Origin: Gautieria morchelliformis
Lineage: Eukaryota; Basidiomycota; Agaricomycetes; Gomphales; Gomphaceae
NCBI GenBank assembly: GCA_015179125.1
Contig: WHVA01000496.1
Coordinates: forward strand, 1-64,000
Direction of reading: 5' to 3'
DNA length: 64,000 bases
Shown here: one piece after another, positions 11,120 through 21,459 of the stretch
Layout: every line of letters starts with the position of its first letter
How positions within the stretch are numbered: the stretch's first letter is position 1
The notes under the pieces: generated by a model
The model's input: only the letters and a program-made list of their open reading frames with translations
Databases searched by the model: none
What the model was told of the DNA's origin: nothing
Program-made: the position numbers and the translations under genes

Positions 11120-11455
11120 GTGTCAGGTGATTTGTGTACCACAGCATGCGGTGTTGGCATATTTTCTGCTTTTGTCAACAGTCATACTGCCACACCTTCA
11201 TCACCTCATGTGGGTGGCTTTACCATGTGGCTGCTCCTCGTGGTGGCATACTTAGCCATACCAGCAGCACCTAGGTGCATTACCAGCAATGCAGACACCT
11301 CAGCTCTGGTCTGGGGGGCTGGAGGCTATGTGGGGGCCGTGAGGCCCATGTTGGTATGTTGTCTTCATGAACATACTGTTCTGAGAGCAGAAGTGGCCAG
11401 ATGGGAAGCAGAAGCAGAACTGGAGAGGAGGGCATCCCCTGATAATCCTTGCTAA
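11120..11455 (+). CDS. Possible small second cargo gene or last exon, unknown
   Basis: A 111-codon frame with a hydrophobic run (MWLLLVVAYLAIPAA) and a charged C-terminal helix-like end (LRAEVARWEAEAELERR). A possible short intron (GTATGTTG ... CTGAG) begins near 11353. It lies between the promoter-like module at about 10490 and the transposase 3' end, convergent with the transposase. No family is recognised and it could be non-coding. Confidence 0.25.
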   Translation: MSGDLCTTACGVGIFSAFVNSHTATPSSPHVGGFTMWLLLVVAYLAIPAAPRCITSNADTSALVWGAGGYVGAVRPMLVCCLHEHTVLRAEVARWEAEAELERRASPDNPC

Positions 11456-11597
11456 TCTATCCTAGCACAAATACTGAGCTGACAAACACACTATTCATTG
11501 CACCATCACATAAAGCATCATATAACAAGTATGCTGTACAGTTACACATTATAACAACAAATATTGTCACAATGTTTCTACAGCAGGATACTTATTT

Positions 11598-12821
11598 CTA
11601 CAAATACCTTGAATGTGTCATCCAGCCCTCACAATGCTCTGCAGTAATGGTGGCAAGGGCACTGTGAAAGAACAATAGTACAGAACCTTGGTCTTTAGCA
11701 TCAACCGCCTGCCGAAAGGTATCCCCATGACGCCTGAGGTAAGATTTCAGATATGAAAAGGCTTCTTCAATTGGGTTGAGGTCCGGTGAATAAGGTGGCA
11801 AGTAGTATAGCCGTACACCACTGTTAAAATGCTTAGCCTCCATTGAAACATAAAAAACAACAGTAAATGACTTACCGCTCCTGGCAAATTTCTGAGACTT
11901 CTGCTGCATGGTGAATAGCGCAATTGTCCATGACAAGCACACTGCGGCGCTCAGGCCATGGGTTCATATGAGGCATGAGGTTGGTGATGAACTGGATAAA
12001 CAAGGCTGAATCATAAGCCCCTTCCCGCACATCCGAGTATATTATACCCTCTGCACTAAGGGCCGGTAAGAGAGAATACCTATATAATCCAAATGAATCA
12101 ACAGTAGATGCACAAAGGAATATACACTCACCCAGTACCTTGTACAAACTTAGCTTTCACTGAAGCTCTCTTTCCCTTGGGAGCCCATCCATTCAGATGA
12201 TATGTGGTGCGACAATCAATACGGCTCTCCTCGATAAACACAAGACGCTCCGGGGACTCATGACCAATTTTGAAACCAAATAGAGTGCGCAAATTTTCAT
12301 TGCGCTTGGCAGCGACCTTGGACAGCTGTGGAAAGCATGAGTAGACTAGAAGAGGGCGAAGCATTAGAACATACCTTTTTGTGGGTGAGACCAAGGTCTG
12401 TCATTGTGTCCCATAAGGTGCTGATTCCAACTGTTATCCCATACAGGCGCTGCATGATGTTTGTATCTCGTCCAAGTATAGGTCAGGGAACTGCTCTTTA
12501 AGCCGAAGAAGAAACTACAGTAATATACAAAGTGAGACAATATGATCATCTTCACTCTGTAGTGGAAATGCTTACCTCCATTTCCTCTGGAGTCATAATC
12601 TTCCTTCTATTTCCCGTCTTTCCATGTCCCTGCATAACTACTTCACCAGTAGTACGCCACAATTGGAGGATGTGCTCGACAACACGTTTTGACATGTTCA
12701 GATCAAGTGCAATGTCATCGATCTTCTTCTCCCACGTGAGCCGTTGGTAAATTACACGCTTCCGGAGGTCTTCAGAGTACGTTTGACGCTCCCTTTGGTG
12801 TTCATGCAGGTAGCGAGGCAT
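11598..12821 (-). CDS. Tc1/IS630-type DDE transposase (DDE_3-like), five exons, first catalytic Asp changed
   Basis: The start was taken at MPRYLHEH (12819-12821); a longer frame begins only with a non-ATG codon. An N-terminal helix-turn-helix region (IDDIALDLNMSKRVVEHIL) precedes the catalytic domain. Four introns with GT/AG ends are seen, near 12583, 12374, 12131 and 11875. The catalytic part includes VFIEESRIDCRTTYHLNGW, SVLVMDNCAIHH and YLPPYSPDLNPIEEAFSYLK, the hallmarks of IS630/Tc1 DDE enzymes that cut and paste at TA. The first motif in this family is normally VF(I/V)DES; here it reads VFIEES, so the first metal-binding Asp appears to be Glu. No stop codon or frame break is evident. 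The enzyme may be weakened or inactive despite an intact frame. Confidence 0.85.
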
Positions 12822-12923
12822 CCAGTACAAGTACAAGTATGTAATATCACGTGAGCGTCATGTGTCACGTGACATGTTACGCGTCAAAGAGAATAGTGTG
12901 TGCAGAGATAGGAAGTCCAGGTA

Positions 12924-13380
12924 GCCCTGAAAAAATACGTTACATGTAATTATTGTAAATATACGTTATATACAATAGTTTAGAGTGTTACCATCAGCAT
13001 TTATGGCATTGTAGAAAGCTAAAAGGCTGGAAAGGTGCTCAATTAGTATGCAGCCCTCCCCCTTCCCTAAACCATTCAGTATACAATTCCATTAGTTTTC
13101 AAACATTTATACATGTATATTACTCTAGTCTGAGAATGCTACATCCTCTGCTTATGCTATATTGGTATCATAATGGTGCATATAAGCCTATTTTTTCGAA
13201 TATTAGAATCTGCATAATAAGCTATATATATTGTACTAAATGGTAGATACTATATCATATATAGTTATTACAAAACATCAGGTCTTATTATCCACTAGCT
13301 ATCGAGGTATACATGTTTCTTTCTGAACGGCTGTCACGGAGTCAAAATTCAGACTCCGCCTTATGTACCCGGAACAGCTG
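12924..13380 (-). repeat. Right terminal inverted repeat of the large DNA transposon
   Basis: Reverse complement of 4795-5250, with about ten differences by eye, including an A/G, a T/G and a one-base difference in a G run. It ends ATGTACCCGGAACAGCTG, followed by TA. Confidence 0.9.
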
Positions 13381-13382
13381 TA

Positions 13383-13873
13383 ATATACACAGGACAATAA
13401 CATTCAAATGGTGTATATAGTTTACTCTTAATGCTATTTTATAATATTATATTCAAGGCGGCGGCCGGAGGCACCGACCCCAGTAAGGTTTCATAGCTAG
13501 CGACATTTGGACGGCACGTCGATTATATTTGGACAATCAGTCAAATCTCGCAAAGGAGGTATTTGGGTAACAGTTGGATGACCTACGGATTATATTTGGA
13601 AAATCATCGAGATATCGGTCGACCGTAATCTGGAGCGAAGCGCGGTGTGAATGCAATAATACTATGTGACGATGAAAAGGTACTGAGAACTGGGATGGGG
13701 ATGCTATACAAGTGCGTGGTATGATAATTTTGTGGTATGGGTGAAGGCTGGATATGCGAAGAAAAGTCCGGGGGAATAAAGAAAGAAGGAAAGCAGAAGG
13801 AAAACATTGAAAAACGGAGGACAAACACAAGGCCTCACTCCAGGAATGCCGACTAACCCCCACGCGCACGGCC
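13383..13873. other. 3' flank of the PfkB-family gene
   Basis: No gene seen. GATTATATTTGG occurs twice (around 13521 and 13588). Probably contains the 3' UTR of the minus-strand kinase gene. Confidence 0.4.
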
Positions 13874-15853
13874 TCACTCCACCACCCACCCCGCCCTATC
13901 CATCTCCCCCCTCAAATCCTCAAACCCGCGCCGCCGGGCCTTGCGCCCCGCCAACTCCGTCGCAAACCTGTCGCGAAACAGAAGGGCATCAACGTCACCG
14001 CCTCTCGTTCGCTCGGCGCAGTGGAGTAAACACGACGCACCTTAGACACTCCTCCAGACGCCACTTGCCCGCCCCAACGCCCCCCGCGCTCCCCCCGGGC
14101 AACATGTCCGCCCCGGCCCCCGCCGCTGCGCCAAAACCGGGGTGCGGCCCGTTTGGCGCGTGGGGCGCGGGTGCGGGCTGCTGCGGCGCCGGCGCCGGCG
14201 CCTGGTGCGACGCGCGCACGTACGGACGCCCCGGGAGGATGCGCTGGCTGAGCGCGAACACCATCCCCGCGACGAACGCCTCGTGAGCGCCGCCCGCGTC
14301 GACGACGTGCGCGTCCCCGCCGCCGCGCTCCGTCTCGAGCGAGGTGCGCTGCGAGTCCGCGTCGCCGTCCGACGGCGCGCGCTGGGGCTCCCCCTCCGCA
14401 CCCGCACGCGCACCCGTCCCGTGCGCGTGCGTAGGCGTAGGCGTCGCTGGGGCCTCCGGCACGGCGCCCGCGGTCCATTGCGACGTGTCGCTCCCCGTGA
14501 GCGTGACGCCGCTCCGCGGACGGCCGTCGGCCCAGAACCCACTGCCCGTCCGCACGCTCGCGAGGGCGCGCGCGCCCGCGGCGGCGTCCCACGCGGGGCC
14601 GGCCGGCTCGACCCACCCAGAGCTCTGGAGGTACTCGCGCGTGGGGACGCTGAGGAGCGCGGCGCCCTGGGTGCCCCAGTCGGCGACGAGGAGGGCGTGC
14701 GGCGCGGCGTGGGCGGACATGGAGATGAGGAAGGCGCGCGGGGACGCGGCGGGGGCGATGGTGTGGGCGTAGGGCTTCCTGCGCGGCGGTCAGTACGAAG
14801 TACACGATGATGCACAGGCACAGGCACAGGCAAGGGGGGACGCGGCAGCTTACGAGAAGAACACCACGTCGGCGTGTTGGATGAGCTGGGCGGCAGCACG
14901 GTGGGCGGGGTCAGCGTCCGTGATGACAGGGGATGGGGGGATGACACACCTGCTCGACGCCCGCGCGGGTGACTCCGAGACTGAACACACAGCGGGCTCG
15001 CCAGCCTCGCTCGCGCGCCAACCCGTCGAGGCCCGTGATGTTCGCAAGGGTCGTTTGGGCGGCGCGGCCTTCAAAGTGCATCCAATCGAAGGGCGGCATG
15101 CCGGGGCCGGAGCACTGGGGACAGGGCGCACCGGCTGGCGAGGCGAGGGTCGGAAGGTGGGGCGGGGAAACAGGGGGCAGCGGCGGGCTGGACGGGGCGT
15201 AGTTCTCCGGGGCGAGGACAGGGCCGAGGCGGGCGACAAATTCGTCGTGGGTCATATCGGGAAGCGGGTTATGATTACTATGAAGGAAGGGTGAGCAGGG
15301 CGTGGTGCACGGCATGGCGGCGCGACTCACATGACAGTCTTTGCGCCCTCTCCTGCACAAGCATGACGGTCAGCGGGGCACGCGCGGGTGTCGAGGGAGA
15401 CTGACCCGACTCGATTACCCATGCGGCGGGGACGCCCTTGCCGTCCCTGACGATGGAGAAGGTGGTGGCGACACCCGCGGCCTCGAGCTCGCTGACGACG
15501 CGTGCGCCCTCGTCGTTCCCGGCCAGCGGCCCGCAGAACTGCACGGCGCCCACGGAGCGGGCGGCAGCGACAGCGGCTGCAGGGGCCGCGGGGAACGTGG
15601 GGTGCGGCGGGACGTGGGCGGGTGGGCGCGCGGGGCGGAACTGGGCGAGGATGGCGAGCACGTTGGCACTGTGCCCGCCGCGGCTGCGCTGGACGCTCTG
15701 TGCGCGGGCTGCGCCGCCTGCTTCTGGGTATGCGGGGACGAGGAGGGTATGGGTAAGGAAGAGGGTCCCAGACGCGAGCACCCGCAGCGGCGCGCGCGAA
15801 TACGCGTGCGCAGCGCATGGGGCGGGCGCATTCGTCGTGCGCAGGATGGACAT
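13874..15853 (-). CDS. PfkB-family carbohydrate kinase, ketohexokinase-like, with altered GAGD motif
   Basis: The family phosphorylates sugars or nucleosides using ATP. My splice model has six exons (15853-15406, 15352-15331, 15277-14950, 14885-14854, 14778-14041, 13967-13874), all with GT/AG introns and phases that give 553 codons. N-terminal family features are LASGTLFLTHTLLVP and RGGHSANVLAILAQF (the PfkB GG..N motif), then FCGPLAGNDEGARVV. The middle has NPLPDMTHDEF, FDWMHFEGR and ADVVFFSKPY. The C-terminal signature, normally DTxGAGDTF with the catalytic Asp, reads DAGGAHEAFVAGM here. The general base therefore appears replaced and activity is doubtful. Extra Pro/Ala-rich inserts make it longer than usual. 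Coding GC is very high. Its 5' end is copied twice further right. The substrate is unknown. Confidence 0.82.
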
Positions 15854-16091
15854 GGGGGCCAGCTTCGGGGAAGCGCCGGGTGAGTGACATCACGGCGGTG
15901 ACCGCAGGTCATCTGCCCGTCACACCACGATCACACCAAAAGTCCTCATCGCAACGTTCGATCGAATGCCTACTTCTCATGCGGTCCACGTCGCTGCTTT
16001 CTCTATTCTCCTCTAGATGCTTCACATACCGTATATACTACTTATACCGCCACTACGTTTACATAAATATACTTTTAGCCTTTTATTGCAG

Positions 16092-16418
16092 TCCCCACAC
16101 TCTCGTCCGCCGTGGGAAACAAGCAGTTCACGCTGAACCTGACGACTTTGCGTTTAGCAGCACCGGTAATGACATGTCTTTTGGTGGGGTGCGTTAGTTG
16201 TGGCGCTTTTTTTTCTTTTCTCAGATGGCATAGATTCAGAGCAGGGGTAGCAACCCATCCAATATTCTTCCTCAAGGTATGTATGTGATGGCTAGATATA
16301 TTCACGTTCACTTACCAAGCTCGTTTTTCTATCTAACAGAGTAATAGTATATGCCGTCTTCGACCAGGAGAGCACCCAGAGTGGTGTTGCCCAGAGGACC
16401 GGCCAACTCACCGCCTGA
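16092..16418 (+). pseudogene. A1 aspartic protease 3' fragment, copy A
   Basis: Matches the last three exons of the intact protease at 56992-59127. It has the CAG acceptor, GNKQFTLN, a DDFAFSS-like stretch, NDMSFGG, then a region like the intact gene's IQSRGNN exon, and a final exon ending at TGA 16416-16418. Exons 1-9, with both catalytic Asp motifs, are absent, and small indels break the frame. It sits about 240 bp upstream of the kinase start, on the opposite strand. It serves as the uninterrupted reference for copy C. Confidence 0.85.
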
Positions 16419-18840
16419 AATGACAGGCCTCCGACCATTTCAACTATCGCCGTTCCTCCCACCAGTCATAGCTCCTTTCTTTAACGAGATTACGATGAAC
16501 GACGGGCAGCCTACGACGCCCCTACCGTCATACCAATACTCAGTACTCAGCTATCAATTATGTTGCCCTCACACGGCTTCATGCATAAATTTTTTCCATA
16601 CTGTGCTATGCGCAATGCTATGCTATACGCTAGCTTGAAATAGCACGAATCTCGTTTCATTCAATTCCGCTAACTCTTCCCCACCGGAATCGTCCCCCAT
16701 CGAAAAATATGCACGTAAAGTCTGCCCTCGTTTTCGCTCCAAATCCCATCGAGTCCTCGCTCCCACATCACTAGCCCATAAATATCATGACCATAACCGT
16801 CAATCTATCTATCGCTGACAAGGCCGGTGCCGCTTTTACGGCGCGTGCTCGCGGTCTGCCTCGCTGATCGACGCTAACGCCTCGTCGTTCGTCACATCCT
16901 GACCGGCAAAAGGGTACGATAAACGAGGCCAAGGATGATATGAAGCTCATGGTACCTGCCGCGAAGCTGGGCGACCCGTTCTCCCGCAATGCCAATTTGA
17001 ACAGCGAGTCGTTGCTAGACTCTAGTACTGGGAACGCAGCCGCCTTCCCACACGAATCGATTCCATAGCCGTGCTCATGGTCATCGGATGGGCGGGTGAT
17101 AAGAAGCGACTTAATCACCATCTATAGACGTGTTTGTACCTCTACGAGATGAGATATATCCATTGTATCATGTTCCGAACATCGCTCGCAACGCAGTTCA
17201 AGTTCGACCTCTGATACTTCAAGCGAGTATCGTGATTCGAAACAATCTGTCGCTCACTTATAAATATACCTCTAGCAAAATAATACCATTATTCATTGCG
17301 TGCCTTATATATGGGCGTTCGGGTATACAGTCCTTTCCCCTATGCCCTCTCCGTGATGCCCTTCATCTAATCTTGCTCTCCCTCCGGCGGTATCGTGCCC
17401 TCGGACACGCGTCACGCCTCTAGCGATACCTCGCCCGTGGATGCTGCCACTACAAGGGATATTGTTTTGAGTCTCAAATTGAAGGCATGAACCCCCGAAA
17501 CAACTGGAACAATGACACACAATGGCGAGGTTCAGCAAATTAATACATCACCGTCTACAGCGCTCGACTTCCTCAAGCTCGATTCCCGCGACTGCATCAG
17601 ACGAGCCGTCGTCCTCCATGCAAGGTTCAACTGCCCCAGACGTCCCACTCTCCTCGATGTCCGGATCGCCGAACTCCTCTATGAGCGAATCGTGAATCTG
17701 TCGTGCGGCCGCACGGAAGCTCGTCACGGGATAGTGTGCCGAATGGGTGGCACCATTAGGGTGAGCAGCCCGCTCTTGAAGAGCGAGATGACAGCGACAA
17801 ATGATGATGACGGACAGACTACCTGTAGCATTAGCCACATGACTTGCATGTCCAGGTGGCTAGGCTCTCACCTATCCTGCACAGATGTAAGGATCCCGAC
17901 GATGCTGGGCTATTGACCGCACATAAAATGCACATAAAATTAACCGACCACGTGTATGCGTGTGGACTCACTCTTAATACCTGTTATACGGAATGTTAGG
18001 TACGTCTCGTGAAGTTGGACATCGTACAGTACCGTCCTAGTAACGACAACCGCTAATGTTATGGTCAATACAAATCTGAATGATATTAGGCCCGATGGAA
18101 GATTCAACGGTGGAGGTCATAAGGTACATACCCATATCTTATGAGACCTAGACTAGCAATGAGCAATTCCAAAGTGTGTAAGGATGAATTAACCCACTTT
18201 GTTCAGCCAAGGTTTGGGTCAATGAATTTCGAGAGAGCATCGGAAACTCTCTTGAGCGCCTCACGAGTCCAAGGGTATTGTATAGTGTCACAACAACAAC
18301 CAACGTGTCAAAAAGAATAAGGAACACGTCATTTATTGTTTCCGCTGGGGAATAAGTGGTCTGTTATGTAAACCGCAACCGAACATGAGAATTTCTCACC
18401 CCTGACAAAGTGATATAAAGACCTGCCTCAACAATTAATATAACTGCTGTTGCCACTCACAAAAGTAGAGCACCCAGATCCTGAGCTGTGACGTCGCATG
18501 CGTTTTTGGCAACGGTAAACTGGTAATACCGTATTATGTGTGAGGATATATTAGTGGCAGCCTTGAGCTTGCAAAAAAGAAGTGTGCAGACCACTTCGAC
18601 GCCCAAACTGCCCATATACAGAAGACCGAGGGCTCCAGGCACCCACCGCATCCCTTGATTGTGCTGGGACGTGGCGTATACTCGGGCCAATAAGAGTCCT
18701 GCAAGGGGGGTATGTAAGTTTACGGATGAGGACCTACCGGTATATAGTTACCTTCTATGCCTGGAAGTACCATAACGGCTAGACAATTTATGAGACGAAC
18801 CCAGGCGTTACATACACTGTGTGGCATCAGATGATGTACT
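16419..18840. other. Degraded intergenic DNA, no firm gene
   Basis: The first 240 bp (to about 16660) match sequence downstream of copy C (56281-56400), so they belong to the duplicated unit. The minus-strand frame 17548-17838 has a coding-like acidic C-terminus (DDGSSDAVAGIELEEVE) and could be a remnant of an unknown gene, but no partner exons were found. 17930-18840 shows nothing recognisable. Confidence 0.4.
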
Positions 18841-18844
18841 ATAA

Positions 18845-19480
18845 AAGAATACAAAAGTCATACTGGACATGTATGTGAGGAACGTTCGTTTCACGAATAA
18901 ACCATCTCACCTCGAGTGGGATGTTTCCTGTATCTAAGCATAGGTTGAAGATAAAGACCAGCAAGGCAGGGTAGCGAGCGAGGGTAAAGGACGGTTCCTA
19001 ATCTGGGTCTTCTGTGCCAGATATAGGTAATCTCAGACGGGAGGGTCAAGAGAGTATCATAGCCGAGCAACGCTACTTCTTGGATCAGGGATACGTCAAC
19101 ACTTCCATGATGGCTTCCTTACACACCGAGGGTAGCAACGTCAACATAGCTATAAGCCAGACTTCTACAATGTTAGACTCTACCCCACCACCGGACGGCG
19201 CGACCTGCTCACCTGTCTGGCATAACCTGAATATCCACGGCCTGGGGGGATGCCATAGGGCGATCGTATAGTAAGTATGGCGGTCGAAATGCACAAAAAT
19301 TATACACGTCGCCAGTCCTGTTTTTCACGCCCCCAAAGTCAAAATTTCCTGAACGTGCGGCATTGCAGTTTGCGCGGACACGCGATCCCTGCAACCTGTT
19401 CCCGCAGTGGTGGTGCGCCGGTGATGCTTTCGGGCACAAGTCACGTGAGCTCGCCGCCTCATAAATAATGATCTGCTAGC
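18845..19480. repeat. Duplicated segment X, copy 1
   Basis: Closely resembles 20275-20840: both carry CACGAATAAACC, TCACCTCGAGTG, TTCTGTGCCAGATATAGG, AATCTCAGACGGGAGGGTC and CCTGCAACCTGTTCC in the same order. No gene is recognised, and the short open frames are broken between copies. It sits just left of kinase/protease fragment copy B. Confidence 0.75.
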
Positions 19481-19862
19481 CTTTGCACACAAGGCATTTT
19501 ACATAGATGGGACGCTTACAAATGATTCTATGAATATATTTTGGTCCTACATAAGATTCTGGTCATCCTGGATATGCACCTTTCGAGTCGCCGATCGCAT
19601 GCGGCATGCAAGTTGCAACTCCGGAGGATTCCCTTGTCAAGGACAAGGGTTTTTAACCCCGGGGATTTAGATCCGACATGACGTTTTTTTTTTGTATATG
19701 ACGTTATGTATAAGTCCGTACCGGCAAGCAAAGTCACCTTTGGAGTCGCCGATTCGGATGCAACTCCAGAGGCCGGAGGACGAGTAACCCTTTCCCCGGC
19801 GATTTTATGATGCGTCTACATGCACCCCATTCCTTCAACCTTGTCACTACTTCCCGGAGGAG

Positions 19863-19921
19863 CGGGCGCGTTCGTCATGCGCAGGATGGACATGGGGCGG
19901 GTTTCACTTTCGGGGAAGCGC
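19863..19921 (-). pseudogene. PfkB-kinase 5' fragment, copy B
   Basis: Matches the start-codon region and upstream flank of the kinase gene at about 15829-15890 (GCGCAGGATGGACATGGGG), with a small insertion. Only the first few dozen coding bases are present. It is followed, as in copy A, by the kinase upstream sequence and then the protease fragment. Confidence 0.7.
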
Positions 19922-20104
19922 CCGTCACACCACGATCACGAAACTTAGCCCTCATGCCAACGTTCGATCGAATAGAAGCGGCTAACACGCATGGACGGGT
20001 GCATTTGGGGCAGGCTTTAGCCTATTTCTCATGCAGTCGATGTCGCTGCGCATCACATACCACCACTACGTTTACATAAATATACTTGTTGGCCTTTTAT
20101 TCAG

Positions 20105-20276
20105 TCCCCCACCCTCTGCAGTTCACGCTGAACCCGACGAACGACTTTGCGTTTAGCAGCGCCGGTAATGAGACATGTTCTTTTGGCGGGATGCGGTGGT
20201 TGCGCCAGCGCTTTTTTTCTCACGATGAGGGATGAGGGGAACAACGCCATTCGATACTAGTATTCTTCCTCAACAA
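20105..20276 (+). pseudogene. A1 aspartic protease 3' fragment, copy B
   Basis: Begins after a CAG acceptor and retains NDFAFSSAGNE-like coding, the SFGG region and the CTTCCTCAA end of the penultimate exon, with more indels than copy A. The last exon is missing; segment X copy 2 follows directly. Confidence 0.75.
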
Positions 20277-20840
20277 GAAAGAACGCAAATGTCATGCTGG
20301 ATATGTATGTGAGCAATATTCGTGTCACGAATAAACCCTCTCACCTCGAGTGCCATGGATGTTTGCTGCATCTAAGTATACGTACGTTAAAGATAAAGAC
20401 AAGTAAGGCAGGGCAGCGAGCGGGAGTTCCTAATCTGACGCTTCTGTGCCAGATATAGGCGACCTATATCTGGCACAGAAGAGTCAGAGACGGCAATCTC
20501 AGACGGGAGGGTCGAGGGAGTATCAGAGGCGAGCAGAGCGTAGGATACGTTAGCAGTCCATGATTGCTCCGTACACGCCGAGGGTAGCAACGTTAAAATA
20601 TTGTCAGATTCTACCCCACTGGATGGATGGCGCGACCTGCTCACCTATCTGATCTAACCTGCCTGAATATCCACGGGCTGGGAGATGCCATATGGTGATC
20701 GTATAATAGTATCGTATGGTCGAAATGCACAGAAAGTATACGGCGCCCGCACAAAGTCAAGAGTTCCTGGATCGCGCGGCATCGCATTTTGTGCGCACGC
20801 GCGGATCCCCTGCAACCTGTTCCTCGAGTCGCCGATCGCA
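20275..20840. repeat. Duplicated segment X, copy 2
   Basis: Second copy of 18845-19480. It differs by a local palindromic duplication at 20435-20487 that copy 1 lacks. Confidence 0.75.
20435..20487. repeat. 25-bp inverted repeat with 3-nt loop
   Basis: CTTCTGTGCCAGATATAGG, then CGA, then its exact reverse complement; the arms extend to 25 bp with one mismatch. Copy 1 of segment X has only the left arm (about 19007-19030), so the right arm arose by a local inverted duplication. Confidence 0.85.
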
Positions 20841-20989
20841 GGAGACGAGTAAAACCTTCTCCGCCCGAGGTCATGTGATGCGTCTACATGCACCCATCCT
20901 TGGTCACTATTTCGCAGGCTGAGTTACAGTGAAAGCAGAAGTCTGAAATAACACAGTATGGGAAATACTCACACAGCATGGGGTGAGGC

Positions 20990-21083
20990 AGAGGGGCGCA
21001 GACGCGAGCACGCACAGCGCGCGCGCGGCGCAGGGAGCGGGCAGCGTGAGTCGTCGTCAGGATGGACTTGGGGGAAGCGCCGG
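20990..21083 (-). pseudogene. PfkB-kinase 5' fragment, copy C
   Basis: Matches the kinase 5' coding end and start region (GCAGACGCGAGCAC..., AGGATGGAC, GGGGGAAGCGCCGGG), compare 15769-15880, with indels that destroy the frame. It is followed by the kinase upstream sequence up to CACATACCGTATA, where the copia element is inserted. Confidence 0.7.
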
Positions 21084-21212
21084 GCGAGTGACATGACACG
21101 GAGTCACACCACGAGCGGCGAGCGCATCAGGGTCGGCGTCGAAGCTTGAGGCTTAGCCTACTTACTCTGATGCAGTCGACGTCGCTGCTCCAGATGCATC
21201 ACATACCGTATA

Positions 21213-21387
21213 TGTTGAATACCATCGCTCAACCGTTAGTCATCCTGTGGTCACTCGTGGTTGTGGTTCCCATTTGCATCTCCTACCGAATCCCTTAGTT
21301 ACAGTAGTTACAGGCGCTGTATATTTTTCCGAGACTCGCTGGTCGAATATCATCATCTTTATTCATAACCATCATCTACTCTCTTCA
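21213..21387 (+). repeat. 5' LTR of the copia element
   Basis: 175 bp, TGTTGAATACC ... CTACTCTCTTCA, identical to 25545-25719. It contains GCTGTATATTTTTC, a possible TATA region. Confidence 0.95.
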
Positions 21388-21405
21388 GGTTATGGGCCCC
21401 GCGCT
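21388..21405 (+). promoter_or_regulatory. Primer-binding site, probably half-tRNA-iMet
   Basis: Directly after the 5' LTR comes GGTTATGGGCCCCGCGCT. Its complement contains CAU within GGGCCCAUAACC, resembling the anticodon arm of initiator tRNA-Met. This suggests priming from an internally cleaved tRNA, as in Drosophila copia and yeast Ty5, rather than from the usual 3' end. Inferred from base complementarity only. Confidence 0.6.
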
Positions 21406-21459
21406 CTAAACCATAATCTCCAAAGTAAAGAAAAAAAACTTCCTGTAACAATCGCCGTT

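Larger units (their letters stand above)
4795..13380. mobile_element. 8.6-kb Tc1/IS630-type DNA transposon with ~456-bp TIRs, DDE transposase and cargo gene
   Basis: Both ends read CAGCTGTTCCGGGTACAT inward and are flanked by TA (4793-4794 and 13381-13382), the target duplication expected for the Tc1/mariner/IS630 superfamily. The TIRs are about 456 bp and differ at only around ten positions by eye. Inside, reading left to right, are a spliced cargo gene on + (5441-9185, disrupted), an AT-rich middle, a possible second small gene (11120-11455) and a DDE transposase on minus (11598-12821). Two later insertions sit inside: a solo LTR (6534-7810) and a hAT-like MITE (9726-10252). Without them the element would be about 6.8 kb. 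Most Tc1/mariner elements are 1-3 kb with one gene, so both the size and the cargo are unusual. Confidence 0.85.

Noticed and set aside
4795..13380. Starship-type giant element
   Set aside because: No tyrosine recombinase; the ends are long TIRs with TA duplication and the transposase is DDE type.
13912..15912. Numerous long overlapping frames on both strands in the GC-rich kinase region
   Set aside because: Only the spliced minus-strand frame shows PfkB motifs; the others are shadows caused by high GC and few stops.
18457..19294. Small genes in segment X
   Set aside because: The frames are broken in the second copy at 20275-20840 and no domain is recognisable.
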